This document shows positions 53,468-62,821 of a stretch of DNA of 64,000 nucleotides, one piece after another. How positions within the stretch are numbered: the stretch's first letter is position 1; the number at the start of each line of letters is the position of its first letter. The stretch lies in the NCBI RefSeq assembly GCF_947503415.1, contig NZ_CANNDS010000002.1:930001-994000 (forward strand). Direction: 5' to 3'. This DNA is from an uncultured Tateyamaria sp. (GTDB lineage: Bacteria > Pseudomonadota > Alphaproteobacteria > Rhodobacterales > Rhodobacteraceae). The notes beneath the pieces were generated by a model. That model saw nothing but the letters and a program-made list of their open reading frames with translations. It did no database searches and had not been told where the DNA came from. The translations under genes were made by a program, and so were the position numbers.

Positions 53468-54876
53468 AGCTTGTCCCCGAACAGAAACTGCGCCGCGCGG
53501 TCAAGCCGGATGTGCGGTGGGCCGTCGCCGGGGCGCAGGGTCAGCGGGGCGGGTGCAAAGCGCATGACCCTGTAGTCTTCGCCCAGCCATTCCTGCGCGC
53601 CATTTGCCGCGGGGGACAGGATGTGCGCGGGGTCTTCGGGCAAGGCACCGGGGTAGAACGCCGCCTGTTTGCCGGTGTCGAGCAGCGTGCCCCGGACCAC
53701 GTCCAGCGGGCTGCCGTCGTGTTGCACCGTCTCTTCGGTCGTGGCGCGCAGGGCGGCCAGTGCCAGCGCTTGCGTGTCCGCCCCGGCAAAGCGGGCACGG
53801 TCGCGGGCGTCGCGGGTGAGTGCAGCCATGATCGCGGTCAGCCTGGCGTGTTGGGTGTGATGCAGGTGGTCGGCCTTGGTCGCGGCAAAGAGGATTTTCT
53901 CCACCCGTTTGCCCCGGAAAAGCTGTGTCAGGAACGCATTGCGACCGGGGCGGAAGGCCGACAGGATTTCCGACATTGCGGCGCGCATATCCTCGACCGC
54001 GGCAGGGCCGTTGTGGATGGCACCCAGCGCGTCCACCAGCACCACCTGCCGGTCGATGCGGGCAAAGTGGTCGCGGAAGAAGGGGCGGACGACTTGTGAC
54101 TTATAGGCCTCGTACCGCCGCGCCATTTCGCGGCGCAGCGAGCGGCGTGGCGCGTCACCGGGCGGTAGCGGTGCAAAGGTGAGGACGGGGGAGCCTGCGA
54201 GATCACCGGGCAGCAGGAAGCGCCCCGGTGTGCAATCGGAGAACCCCGCAGCGCGGGCGGCGTGCAGGTAGTCGGTGAAGGCGGCGGCAAGGGTTTTGGC
54301 CTGCGGTTCTTCCAATTTGGAAGCGCCATCCACGTCTGTCAGCGCGGCGCGGAAGGTGGCCGCCGTGTCACGCGTGGCGAGGCGTGCCAGTGTTGTCGCG
54401 GACCAATCATCGTAGCTTTGGTCCAGCAGGCCAAGGTCCAGCAGCCATTCGCCGGGGTAGTCGATGATGTCCAGATGGATCGTGCGCGGGCCTTGCAACC
54501 CGGCCAGCAACCCGTTGGGCTTGACCTTGAGCGACACGCGCAATTCGCTGACTGCCCGCGTGCTGTCGGGCCAGTGCGGCGGGCTGCCGGTGAGCGCGCC
54601 GATATGGGTTTCATAGTCGAACCGTGGCACAGTGTCGTCAGGTTGCGGTTGCAGGTAGGCGGCGGCGATGCGCCCTTCGCTGGCGGCCAGAAGGTGCGGC
54701 ATCCGCCCCTGATCCAGCAGGTTGGCCACAAGCGACGTGATGAACACCGTCTTGCCCGACCGCGCCAGCCCCGTCACGCCCAGCCGGATGGTCGTGTCCC
54801 CGAACAGGTCCGCCCCGGTATCATAGATGCCCTGGGCCACATCCAGCACCCCATCGGCAATTGTCGTCAGAACCAC
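53464..54876 (-). CDS. YcjX-family P-loop ATPase/GTPase-like protein
   Basis: A 470-residue P-loop protein with Walker A GLARSGKT (36-43) near the N-terminus and the DIIDYPGEWLLDL stretch that may be its Walker B/G3 region. VLVDALGAIHNGPAAVEDM follows further on. The length fits the YcjX family, which is thought to be stress-linked in enterics. It heads the operon ycjX-GNAT-ycjF-reductase-like. Nucleotide preference is not settled by the sequence. Confidence 0.87.
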   Translation of the reverse strand: MVLTTIADGVLDVAQGIYDTGADLFGDTTIRLGVTGLARSGKTVFITSLVANLLDQGRMPHLLAASEGRIAAAYLQPQPDDTVPRFDYETHIGALTGSPPHWPDSTRAVSELRVSLKVKPNGLLAGLQGPRTIHLDIIDYPGEWLLDLGLLDQSYDDWSATTLARLATRDTAATFRAALTDVDGASKLEEPQAKTLAAAFTDYLHAARAAGFSDCTPGRFLLPGDLAGSPVLTFAPLPPGDAPRRSLRREMARRYEAYKSQVVRPFFRDHFARIDRQVVLVDALGAIHNGPAAVEDMRAAMSEILSAFRPGRNAFLTQLFRGKRVEKILFAATKADHLHHTQHARLTAIMAALTRDARDRARFAGADTQALALAALRATTEETVQHDGSPLDVVRGTLLDTGKQAAFYPGALPEDPAHILSPAANGAQEWLGEDYRVMRFAPAPLTLRPGDGPPHIRLDRAAQFLFGDKL

Positions 54877-55077
54877 GTCGCACCCCTTTGATCGTCAGGG
54901 GCTATGTAAGGCGTTGTTTCGATGCGTACCAGTTTGGTGTTGTGTGGGTTGTGCGTGCAGATGCCTTCCCTGACGGTGACAAAGCCACCTGACAGGCAAT
55001 GGGCGGGCGCATTTTTGGGACAATGAGGATGCAGCGTGGCGTTGCTGTTGTCGCCAATTGGGGATAGGTCCGCGCCC

Positions 55078-55845
55078 ATGCCGCGCTATGCCTTGAAAAT
55101 CGAATATCACGGGGGGCCGTTTGTCGGGTGGCAGCGGCAGACCAATCAGCCGTCCGTGCAGGGGGCGATCGAAGCTGCGTTGGCGAAGCTGGAGCCGCGT
55201 GATCACAATATTGCCGCTGCAGGGCGCACGGATGCCGGGGTGCATGGGCTGGCGCAGGTGGCCCATTGCGATATGGAGAAGGACTGGGACCCTTTTCGGT
55301 TGTCCGAGGCGTTGAATTATCACCTGAAGGCGCATCCGGTGGCGATACTGGCCTGTGTCCGTGTCGCGGATGATTGGCATGCCCGGTTTTCGGCCGTTGA
55401 GCGGCGGTATCTGTTTCGTATTCTGATGCGTCGCGCGCCTGCGACGCATCTCAAAGGCCTCGTGTGGCGGGTGAACAACCTGCTGGATGTGGACGCCATG
55501 CAGGCAGGCGCCGATCATCTGGTCGGGCGGCATGACTTTACCACCTTTCGGTCGACCATTTGTCAGGCGGACAGCCCGGTGAAAACGCTGGACCGTCTGG
55601 ATGTGGTCCGTGTCGATGGTGTGCATGGGCCTGAGGTGCAGTTTGATGTGCGGGCGCGGTCGTTCCTGCACAATCAGGTGCGCAGTTTTGTGGGCACGTT
55701 GGAGCGGGTTGGTGCGGGGTCATGGGCGCCCGAGGACGTTAAGACCGCGCTTGAGGCCTGTGAGCGGGCCGCGTGTGGTCCTGTGTGCCCACCGGATGGG
55801 CTGTATCTGGCCGGCGTGGGATATCCTGACGATCCGTTCGCCTAG
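55078..55845 (+). CDS. truA: tRNA pseudouridine(38-40) synthase TruA
   Basis: A 255-residue enzyme that converts U38, U39 and U40 in the tRNA anticodon arm to pseudouridine. The catalytic Asp is in [16 protein letters not shown], and [16 protein letters not shown] and [18 protein letters not shown] are family stretches. The ATG at 55078 gives [13 protein letters not shown]; an in-frame ATG 42 bases upstream would add a head not seen in the family. Its last four bases overlap the convergent DUF3726 gene. Confidence 0.94.
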   Translation: MPRYALKIEYHGGPFVGWQRQTNQPSVQGAIEAALAKLEPRDHNIAAAGRTDAGVHGLAQVAHCDMEKDWDPFRLSEALNYHLKAHPVAILACVRVADDWHARFSAVERRYLFRILMRRAPATHLKGLVWRVNNLLDVDAMQAGADHLVGRHDFTTFRSTICQADSPVKTLDRLDVVRVDGVHGPEVQFDVRARSFLHNQVRSFVGTLERVGAGSWAPEDVKTALEACERAACGPVCPPDGLYLAGVGYPDDPFA

Positions 55846-56342
55846 TCCAGTTCCATCAGCCCGGCCCCTGCGCCACCTGCACGCGACGCATCGCTGTCGG
55901 GGACGTAGGTTTTGGCGGCAAGCGTGTTCAGCTGTTCCGTCAGTGATGGGGTAAGTGCCAACCGTTCGGGCCGCCCCCGCGTGCTGGGTTCTGTGAGCGA
56001 CAGGCTGACACGCACCTTGGGGCCTGCGACATCCAGTTCGGATTTGCAGGGCAGTCCCGCCAGCCAACTGACCAGCATGGCCCGGGTGCCCGCGTCATCC
56101 TCGGTCGCATCAACGGGTTTGGAGGTGATCGACGCCGCCTCCACAATTGTCTCGACACGGTGGGCCAGCGCCACGATGCGGTCGGGGTTGTCGAGGGCTG
56201 CTTGCACCGCCCCTTGCGGGCCTTCATCGGCCACATGGCGGGCCAACATTGCGCCAAATGCGAGCGCCTGTGCGGGCGGCACTCCGGCACCGCTGGCCGC
56301 CTTGACACCCAGCGTCTGTACTTCGGTCCATGACATGTTCAT
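55842..56342 (-). CDS. DUF3726 family protein
   Basis: A 166-residue protein of the DUF3726 type, beginning [41 protein letters not shown], a helical part typical of the family. The start overlaps the upstream gene's stop as ATGA at 56342, which decides the start. The family has no known function. It is translationally coupled to the 544-residue unknown protein and lies downstream of acyl-CoA dehydrogenase and BKACE genes, so a role in acid or amino-acid breakdown is possible. Confidence 0.75.
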   Translation of the reverse strand: MNMSWTEVQTLGVKAASGAGVPPAQALAFGAMLARHVADEGPQGAVQAALDNPDRIVALAHRVETIVEAASITSKPVDATEDDAGTRAMLVSWLAGLPCKSELDVAGPKVRVSLSLTEPSTRGRPERLALTPSLTEQLNTLAAKTYVPDSDASRAGGAGAGLMELD

Positions 56343-57973
56343 CGCTCCATTACCGGAAGCCACCAATCATCCATCTCGGGACGCAGTTCATCCCCCAAAG
56401 GTGCGCCCTGTGCCAGCGTGATGCGGGTCCACAGGTCGGACTTGGGATCGAACTTTGTCGCTCCAAAGAAGCTGAGCTTGCAGCGCAGCATATCAATGGG
56501 GCGACACGTCGCAGCAATCAGATTGTCGCGGATTTCGGCGTATGGGTAGCGGGTCAGCAGGGCCACGCGGTTGATGGCGTGGGTGTGTTGCGGGTGGGTT
56601 TCGGTGAACTTTGAAACGGGTTGGGCGGCGTCGGGGAGGTCTGCGTGCAGCTGTGCCACGCGGCGTGCGATGTCGAGCGGGGTTTCCAGCTCGGCCCCCG
56701 GCTCGGCAAAGCGGTCGCCAAGGCGCGGTTCCAGCTTGGCCGCACTTACGTACCAGAAACGGCGGCAATCGTCGGCGTTGTGATAGTCGCAGTCGAGCGC
56801 CCATTGCCAGTGGGTCTCAACGGCGGATTTGACGGCATCTGTATCGGCGAAAGGCGCGATCAGTGGGCCATGGCGGTCGGCCATGTCGTGGCAGAGGTCA
56901 TCGACGTCTTCCGGGCAAAGCTCGATCAGGAGGGCTGTTAGGAGTTCTTGCAAAGTGTCCGTTTGGTCCGCTGCTGCATCCCACAGCATGGCAAATGAGG
57001 TTGCCGCTTCGATCTGAGGAAGGAACGCGGCCCAGTCTGCCTCCAATTGGCGCAAAATGGCGTCGTGATCCTCTGCCGGGACGTGCCAGTCTGACAGGTG
57101 CTTTTGGGCGCGCTTGGCGAGGGATTGCAGCCGCGTGTGTTGCTCATCTGTGATCGTGTCTCGGTCCAGAACGCGGGCCAGAGCCGTCTCGCGCGCTTGT
57201 ATCCAATTGTGCAGCAGCACCGGGTGGTTAACGAGGAACGGGGCCATGCCAAGGCCCGTGGCGTTGCCGATGCCCAGATGGCGGGCGAGCGATGGGTCTA
57301 GCGGGGCACCGCCTACGTGCTGGACCAGATCCAAGGTGAAGTGGCGGATCATAAAGACCGCCAGCATTTCTGCCGCGAAGGGGCCATCGAGGCCGGGACG
57401 GTCGGCAATCAGATAGCGGTCGGCAATGCCGAACTTGCCGTTGCCGTAAACGGCGGTGGTGCGCATCAGGTAGCCGATGTCGCGGATCATTTGCGGATCG
57501 GGTTGCAGCCCTGCTTTCAGCGCCGCCACCGTGGCATTCCACATGCGCACGGATTTGTTCGCGCGGCTGAGGACAAGGTCGCGGGGTTCGAACCGGCCAG
57601 CCTCTTGTTTTGGTGCTTGGGCAGCGATGCGTGCGATTTCCGCAGGCGTGGCGATCCCGTCAAAAAGGACAAAGGCCGCATCCCACGCCGTAGCGATGAC
57701 GCGGTCGCTGCGCTGATCGGCGGGCAGATCGTTGGAGATGGCGACCAGCGAATAGGTGTGGCCCCCAAGATCAACGGCATAGGCCGCCTGCCCATAGCCC
57801 TGATCGCAAATGTCCCAGTGGATGCGCCGCACTTCGGCCCGCTCAGCACACAGCCGCCGCACAAGAACACGCAGAAAGCTGAGCCGCGTGGGCATCATCT
57901 GCCCCATACGCGCAAGGCGCAGCACCGTTTCGGGCGCGCGTAGGGGCATGGGTGGGGCGGCGTGATCCTTCAT
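56339..57973 (-). CDS. Conserved 544-residue protein of unknown function
   Basis: A 544-residue soluble protein with no signal peptide or membrane segment. Recognisable features are an N-terminal helix-rich part with RLARMGQMMPTRLSFLRVL, the beta-rich YAVDLGGHTYSLVAISNDLP, a middle region with VYGNGKFGIADRYLIADRPGLDGPFAAEMLA, and a C-terminal NADDCRRFWYVSAAKLEPRLGDR part. It has many His, Arg and Asp residues but no known active-site motif that I recognise. Coupled to DUF3726 by ATGA overlap and probably transcribed with the acyl-CoA dehydrogenase gene upstream (88 bases away). Confidence 0.75.
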   Translation of the reverse strand: MKDHAAPPMPLRAPETVLRLARMGQMMPTRLSFLRVLVRRLCAERAEVRRIHWDICDQGYGQAAYAVDLGGHTYSLVAISNDLPADQRSDRVIATAWDAAFVLFDGIATPAEIARIAAQAPKQEAGRFEPRDLVLSRANKSVRMWNATVAALKAGLQPDPQMIRDIGYLMRTTAVYGNGKFGIADRYLIADRPGLDGPFAAEMLAVFMIRHFTLDLVQHVGGAPLDPSLARHLGIGNATGLGMAPFLVNHPVLLHNWIQARETALARVLDRDTITDEQHTRLQSLAKRAQKHLSDWHVPAEDHDAILRQLEADWAAFLPQIEAATSFAMLWDAAADQTDTLQELLTALLIELCPEDVDDLCHDMADRHGPLIAPFADTDAVKSAVETHWQWALDCDYHNADDCRRFWYVSAAKLEPRLGDRFAEPGAELETPLDIARRVAQLHADLPDAAQPVSKFTETHPQHTHAINRVALLTRYPYAEIRDNLIAATCRPIDMLRCKLSFFGATKFDPKSDLWTRITLAQGAPLGDELRPEMDDWWLPVMER

Positions 57974-58061
57974 ACCTTCACTTGGGCCAAGAATTGACCC
58001 TGAGGCAAGCAGTTTTGCGACGCTTTGCAGCTTGGTGCAGGCCCTTGCCGACGCTCCGGGC

Positions 58062-59297
58062 TTACATTTTTTGCTGTGTGTATTTCTTCAGCTCGGCCCG
58101 CGCGACTTGACGGCGGTGCACGGCGTCCGGGCCATCGGCCAGGCGCAAGGTCCGCTGATGCGTCCACGCATGGGCCAGCGGCGTGTCCTGACTGATCCCC
58201 TGCCCGCCATGCATCTGCACGGCCTCATCAATGACCTTGAGCGACACGCGTGGGGCCACGACCTTGATCTGGCTGATCCACGGGGCAGCGGCGCGAGGAT
58301 CACCCTGATCCATCATCCATGCAGCCTTGAGGCACAGAAGCCGGGCCATTTCGATCTCCATCCGGCACTCGGCGATGATGTCGTAGTTGGCACCCAGTTG
58401 GGCAAGTGGCTTGCCAAAGGCTTCCTTGGCCAGCGACCGTTTGCACATCAACTCAAGGGCCGCTTCGGCCTGTCCGATGGCGCGCATGCAGTGGTGGATG
58501 CGGCCGGGCCCAAGGCGGCCCTGGGCAATCTCAAACCCGCGCCCTTCGCCCAGCAGGATGTTTTCGGCAGGCACGCGCACATTGGTGAAGCGGATGTGCA
58601 TGTGACCGTGGGGCGCGTCGTCATGGCCGTAGACCAGCATGGGGCGCAGCACTTCGATGCCCTCTGTCCCCGCGGGGACAACGATCATGGATTGGCGCTT
58701 GTGCTTGGGGTTTTCGTCGCCGCCCGTCTTGACCATGACGATGTAGACCTTGCAGCGCGGGTCGCCTGCGCCGGAGGCCCAGTATTTTTCGCCGTTCAGC
58801 ACGTAATCGTCGCCGTCGCGGACGCAGGACATGGCGATGTTCGTGGCATCTGACGAGGCCACATCGGGTTCCGTCATCAGGTAGGCGGAGCGGATGTCCC
58901 CTTCGAGCAGCGGGGCCAGCCAGTCGGATTTCATCTGGTCGGTGCCGTAGCGTTCGAACACTTCCATGTTGCCCGTATCAGGCGCAGAGCAGTTGAACAC
59001 TTCCGCTCCCAGAGGCGTCTTGCCCATCTCTTCGGCGAAGTGGGCGTATTCCACGGTCGACAGGCCAAAGCCCTTTTCGCTGTCAGTCAGCCAGAAGTTC
59101 CACAGGCCCGCGGCCTTGGCCTTCGCCTTGAGGCTTTCGAGGATTTCGGTTTGCCGGTCGGTGTAGGTCCAGCGGTCGCCCTTTGCCACTTCGCCAGCGT
59201 ATTCCTCTTCCAGCGGCATGATCTCGTCCCGGATCATGGCGGCCACACGGTCCAGAAGGTCGCGGTTTTCGGGGCGTAGCGTGAATGACATGTCCAT
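58062..59297 (-). CDS. Acyl-CoA dehydrogenase family protein
   Basis: A 411-residue flavoprotein of the acyl-CoA dehydrogenase superfamily, with LMTEPDVASSDATNI and LGEGRGFEIAQGRLGPGRIHHCMRAIG, and the C-terminal region MHGGQGISQDTPLAHAW. AGGAGG lies ten bases before the ATG at 59297, which decides it over an ATG two codons on. The sequence resembles the ACAD10/11-type group rather than the short-chain enzymes, so branched or hydroxylated acyl-CoAs are possible substrates. It is upstream of the two unknown genes and downstream of the BKACE gene, all on the minus strand. Confidence 0.88.
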   Translation of the reverse strand: MDMSFTLRPENRDLLDRVAAMIRDEIMPLEEEYAGEVAKGDRWTYTDRQTEILESLKAKAKAAGLWNFWLTDSEKGFGLSTVEYAHFAEEMGKTPLGAEVFNCSAPDTGNMEVFERYGTDQMKSDWLAPLLEGDIRSAYLMTEPDVASSDATNIAMSCVRDGDDYVLNGEKYWASGAGDPRCKVYIVMVKTGGDENPKHKRQSMIVVPAGTEGIEVLRPMLVYGHDDAPHGHMHIRFTNVRVPAENILLGEGRGFEIAQGRLGPGRIHHCMRAIGQAEAALELMCKRSLAKEAFGKPLAQLGANYDIIAECRMEIEMARLLCLKAAWMMDQGDPRAAAPWISQIKVVAPRVSLKVIDEAVQMHGGQGISQDTPLAHAWTHQRTLRLADGPDAVHRRQVARAELKKYTQQKM

Positions 59298-59382
59298 GGG
59301 TGATCTCCTCCTGATTTGGGTCAGGGTGGCGGATCATCTTGGCAGTGTCTACCACAGCGTGCGGTGACGCTGGGGTATTTGG

Positions 59383-60213
59383 TCAGGCAGCACGCAGGCC
59401 AAGGATGTCGCGGGCTTGCGCCGGGGTGGCAACAGGGCGGTCATGCTGGGCGCAGATGTCCGCCAGCCGTTCGACAAGGGCGGCGTTTGAAGGCGCGAGG
59501 GTTTGCTTGTCCCAGCGGATATTATCCTCGAGCCCGGTGCGGGCGTGCCCGCCAGCAGCCACGGCCCATTCGTTCAGGACGATCTGGTTTGCGCCAATTC
59601 CGGCGGCACACCACGGCGCACCCGGAAACAGACGCTGCACGGTTTCAATATAAAAATCAAAGACATGACGGTCCACAGGCATCGCGTTTTTCACGCCCAT
59701 CACGAATTGAACATAGGGCGTGTCCTTGATCTTGCCCTTGGCATGCATCTGCGCGGCCATGAAGATGTGGCTGAGATCAAAGGCTTCGATCTCGGGCTTC
59801 ACATCATATGCCACCATCTCGGATGCCAGCCAGTCCACAAGATCCGGAGGGTTCTCGTACACACGCGTCGGGAAGTTGTTTGATCCCACGGACAGCGACG
59901 CCATGTCAGGGCGCAGGGGCAGCATTCCGCCACGTGTCTTGCCCGCGCCGGACCGCCCGCCGGTCGACAACTGCACGATCATGCCGGGGCAATGCGTCTC
60001 GATCCCCTCTTTCAGCAGCGCGAACTTGTCGGGGTCCGATGTGGTCGAGCCATCATCATTGCGCACATGGGCGTGGCAAATGCTTGCGCCCGCCTCGAAC
60101 GCGGCATGTGTGCTCTCCACCTGCTCGGACACCGTGATCGGCACCGCTGGATTGTCCGATTTCTGGGGGACAGAGCCGGTGATGGCCACACAAATGATGC
60201 AGGGGTCGGACAT
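59383..60213 (-). CDS. Beta-keto acid cleavage enzyme (BKACE, DUF849)
   Basis: A 276-residue TIM-barrel zinc enzyme of the BKACE family, which condenses a beta-keto acid with acetyl-CoA to give acetoacetate and a CoA ester. The zinc motif CHAHVR has His47 and His49. The rest of the active site is in IVQLSTGGRSGAG and WAVAAGGHARTGLEDNIRWD. The ATG at 60213 begins MSDPCIICVAITGS; longer frames carry an unrelated Arg-rich head. Substrates in the family include 3-keto-5-aminohexanoate and dehydrocarnitine; which applies here is open. Confidence 0.88.
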   Translation of the reverse strand: MSDPCIICVAITGSVPQKSDNPAVPITVSEQVESTHAAFEAGASICHAHVRNDDGSTTSDPDKFALLKEGIETHCPGMIVQLSTGGRSGAGKTRGGMLPLRPDMASLSVGSNNFPTRVYENPPDLVDWLASEMVAYDVKPEIEAFDLSHIFMAAQMHAKGKIKDTPYVQFVMGVKNAMPVDRHVFDFYIETVQRLFPGAPWCAAGIGANQIVLNEWAVAAGGHARTGLEDNIRWDKQTLAPSNAALVERLADICAQHDRPVATPAQARDILGLRAA

Positions 60214-60444
60214 GGGGTGCCTCGTGTCGATTGCGTGGCGCCACCGTTCCTCAATTGCTGCACAAGGTCCAGTGCGCCTCCGCACTGAACATGTGTGACG
60301 ACGCAAAGATATCGTGAAAGACTTTGGCCGACGCACCTGCCGCAGCACCGATCAACCGCCTGATTTTTAGGCAGGAAATCACGGCTCGATACCGCAATCG
60401 ACCAGTCCGGTTGCGGCGGCGGACAGAATGTGCAGGCTAAGGGG
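60214..60444. promoter_or_regulatory. Divergent intergenic region before the Anbu locus
   Basis: 231 bases between the divergent BKACE gene and ATP-grasp gene. It must contain the promoters for the BKACE cluster and the Anbu locus. No clear -35/-10 pair was found; an AT-rich CCTGATTTTTAGGCAGG inverted repeat at about 60358 is the most notable element. Confidence 0.4.
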
Positions 60445-61872
60445 ATGGCAAAAAAGCCCACTTACTTTGACGAGATGTTTGGCCATGGCACGGACGCACG
60501 CGCCCCCTATGCCGACTATTGCGACTGGTTTCTGAACGAAGACACACGCCGCCTGCTGGCGAAATCCGAAGAGGCGGAAGCACTGTTTCGCCTGATCGGC
60601 GTGACCTTCAACGTCTACGGCGATCCGGACGCCACCGAACGGTTGATCCCGTTCGATCTGGTGCCGCGCATCATTGCCGCCCGCGAGTGGGCCAAGGTCG
60701 CCAAGGGGATCGAACAGAGGGTGCGCGCGATCAACGCGTTTCTGCATGACATCTACCACCGACAGGAGATCGTACGCGCAGGCCGCCTGCCCGCCGAGAT
60801 GATCGCCCGCAACGACGCGTTCCTGCCCGAAATGATCGGGGTCACGCCCCCCGGGGACATCTACACTCACATTGTGGGCACCGATCTGGTGCGTACGGGC
60901 GATGATGAGTTCTTTGTGCTGGAAGACAATGCGCGGACACCGTCGGGTGTGAGCTATATGCTCGAAAACCGCGAGACGATGCTGCACATGTTCCCGGAAC
61001 TGTTCAGCAAGATCAAAGTCCAGTCGGTCAATCAGTATCCACGGTCCTTGCGCAAATCGCTGTCGGGCTGTGCGCCCGATGCCTGCAGTGGGCGGCCCAC
61101 GCTGGCCGTGCTGACGCCAGGCATTCATAACTCCGCCTATTACGAGCACGCATTTCTTGCCGATCAAATGAGTGCCGAACTCGTTGAGGGGCACGATCTG
61201 CGCGTGGTGGATGGGCGCGTGGCGATGCGCACGACGCGGGGCTACAAGCCGATCGACGTGCTGTACCGCCGGGTGGATGACGAGTATCTGGACCCGCTGA
61301 ATTTCAATCCGGACAGCATGTTGGGTGTGCCTGGCATCATGGATGTCTACCGTGCGGGCGGCATTACCATCGCCAATGCGCCCGGAACAGGGATTGCCGA
61401 TGACAAGGCGATTTACAGCTACATGCCGGATATCGTGGAGTTCTACACCGGCGAAAAGGCGATCCTGAAGAACGTCCCAACGCACAGGTGTTCGGAGCCT
61501 GAGGCGCTGAAATACGTGCTCGACAACCTGGCCGATCTGGTGGTCAAGGAAGTGCACGGCTCGGGTGGCTACGGCATGCTGGTGGGGCCTGCGGCCTCAA
61601 AGAAAGAGATCGCGGATTTCCGGACCAAGCTGGAAGCAACGCCCGACAATTACATCGCACAACCGACGCTGGCGCTGTCGACGGTGCCGATCCTGACGGA
61701 TGCTGGCCTTGCCCCGCGCCATGTGGACCTGCGCCCCTTCGTGCTGGTGTCGCCCGACCGGATCGACATCACACCCGGTGGTCTGACCCGCGTGGCCCTG
61801 ACCGAAGGGTCGCTGGTGGTGAATTCGTCCCAAGGTGGCGGCACAAAAGACACCTGGATTCTGGAGGAGTAG
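60445..61872 (+). CDS. Circularly permuted ATP-grasp protein of the Anbu locus
   Basis: A 475-residue ATP-grasp ligase-like protein of the circularly permuted type. FFVLEDNARTPSGVSYMLENR, LVVKEVHGSGGYGMLVGP and LRPFVLVSPDRI are the nucleotide- and metal-binding regions. The ATG at 60445 is preferred (MAKKPTYFDEMFG); a GTG 15 bases upstream is possible. Such proteins are predicted peptide ligases. It heads the four-gene group ATP-grasp, alpha-E, transglutaminase-like and Anbu, and is followed after four bases by the alpha-E gene. Confidence 0.88.
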   Translation: MAKKPTYFDEMFGHGTDARAPYADYCDWFLNEDTRRLLAKSEEAEALFRLIGVTFNVYGDPDATERLIPFDLVPRIIAAREWAKVAKGIEQRVRAINAFLHDIYHRQEIVRAGRLPAEMIARNDAFLPEMIGVTPPGDIYTHIVGTDLVRTGDDEFFVLEDNARTPSGVSYMLENRETMLHMFPELFSKIKVQSVNQYPRSLRKSLSGCAPDACSGRPTLAVLTPGIHNSAYYEHAFLADQMSAELVEGHDLRVVDGRVAMRTTRGYKPIDVLYRRVDDEYLDPLNFNPDSMLGVPGIMDVYRAGGITIANAPGTGIADDKAIYSYMPDIVEFYTGEKAILKNVPTHRCSEPEALKYVLDNLADLVVKEVHGSGGYGMLVGPAASKKEIADFRTKLEATPDNYIAQPTLALSTVPILTDAGLAPRHVDLRPFVLVSPDRIDITPGGLTRVALTEGSLVVNSSQGGGTKDTWILEE

Positions 61873-61876
61873 CGCG

Positions 61877-62818
61877 ATGCTGGGCAAAACCGCTGGCGGC
61901 CTCTTCTGGATGTTCCGCTATCTTGAACGGGCTGAAAACACCGCACGGATGATCGATGCGGGCCTGCGCATTTCGCTGACACGGTCGAGCGCGGCTGAAA
62001 GCGAATGGACGTCAATCCTGTCTTCGACGGGCCTGAGCGCGGCGTATAAAGCGGCACATGGCGCGCCGGATGGTCCGAAGGTCATCGACTTTCTGCTGCG
62101 TGATCCGAACAATCCGGGCTCAATCCTTACGGGGATCGAAGCTGCCCGGATGAATGCCCGCGTTGTGCGCACGGCGCTGACCCGCGAGGTGTGGGAGGCG
62201 GTGAACGAGTGCTACATGGTGCTCAAGCGCCTGCTGGCCCAGCAGATCGAGGATCGGGACCTGCCGCGCGTGCTGCAAGTGATCCGACAGCGCAGTGCGT
62301 TTGTGCGCGGCGCGCTGCACGGCACAATGGTCCGCAATGACATTTTCAACTTTGCGCGCATCGGGACGTTCTATGAACGCGCAGACAACACAGCGCGCAT
62401 TCTGGATCAGAAATATTACATCCTGCTGCCCTCGGTGCGGTTGGTTGGCAGCCCGTCGGACAATGTGCAATGGGACACGATCCTGCGGGCCACGTCCACC
62501 ACACGCGCCTATCAGACCCTGCATGACGGCGACGTGGACCCGAAGGCCATCGCGCAATTCCTGATCCTTGACGGTCGTCTGCCGCGTAGTCTGGCTTTTT
62601 GTTACAGCAAGATCGGCGACAATCTTGGGTATCTGGAAAAGGAATACGGTGCGCATCAGCCAAGCCACGCCTTGGTCGACAGTGTCTGCGCAAAGTTCAA
62701 GGCCCACGACATGAACGCCATTTTCGACTATGGTCTGCATGAGTTTATCACGGACTTCCTGCGCGACAGCGCGGCCTTGGGGCGTCAAATCGAAATCGAC
62801 TACAGGTTCAGCGAATAG
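61877..62818 (+). CDS. Alpha-E domain protein of the Anbu locus
   Basis: A 313-residue all-helical protein of the alpha-E family, beginning MLGKTAGGLFWMFRYLERAENTARMIDAGLR. It contains a second copy of the same pattern, IGTFYERADNTARILDQKYYILL. The repeated ERAENTAR/ERADNTAR helices are diagnostic. It always accompanies the ATP-grasp protein and may be its partner or scaffold; no catalytic site is visible. The ATG at 61877 follows GGAGG of the preceding gene end. Three bases separate it from the transglutaminase gene. Confidence 0.9.
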   Translation: MLGKTAGGLFWMFRYLERAENTARMIDAGLRISLTRSSAAESEWTSILSSTGLSAAYKAAHGAPDGPKVIDFLLRDPNNPGSILTGIEAARMNARVVRTALTREVWEAVNECYMVLKRLLAQQIEDRDLPRVLQVIRQRSAFVRGALHGTMVRNDIFNFARIGTFYERADNTARILDQKYYILLPSVRLVGSPSDNVQWDTILRATSTTRAYQTLHDGDVDPKAIAQFLILDGRLPRSLAFCYSKIGDNLGYLEKEYGAHQPSHALVDSVCAKFKAHDMNAIFDYGLHEFITDFLRDSAALGRQIEIDYRFSE

Positions 62819-62821
62819 CAC

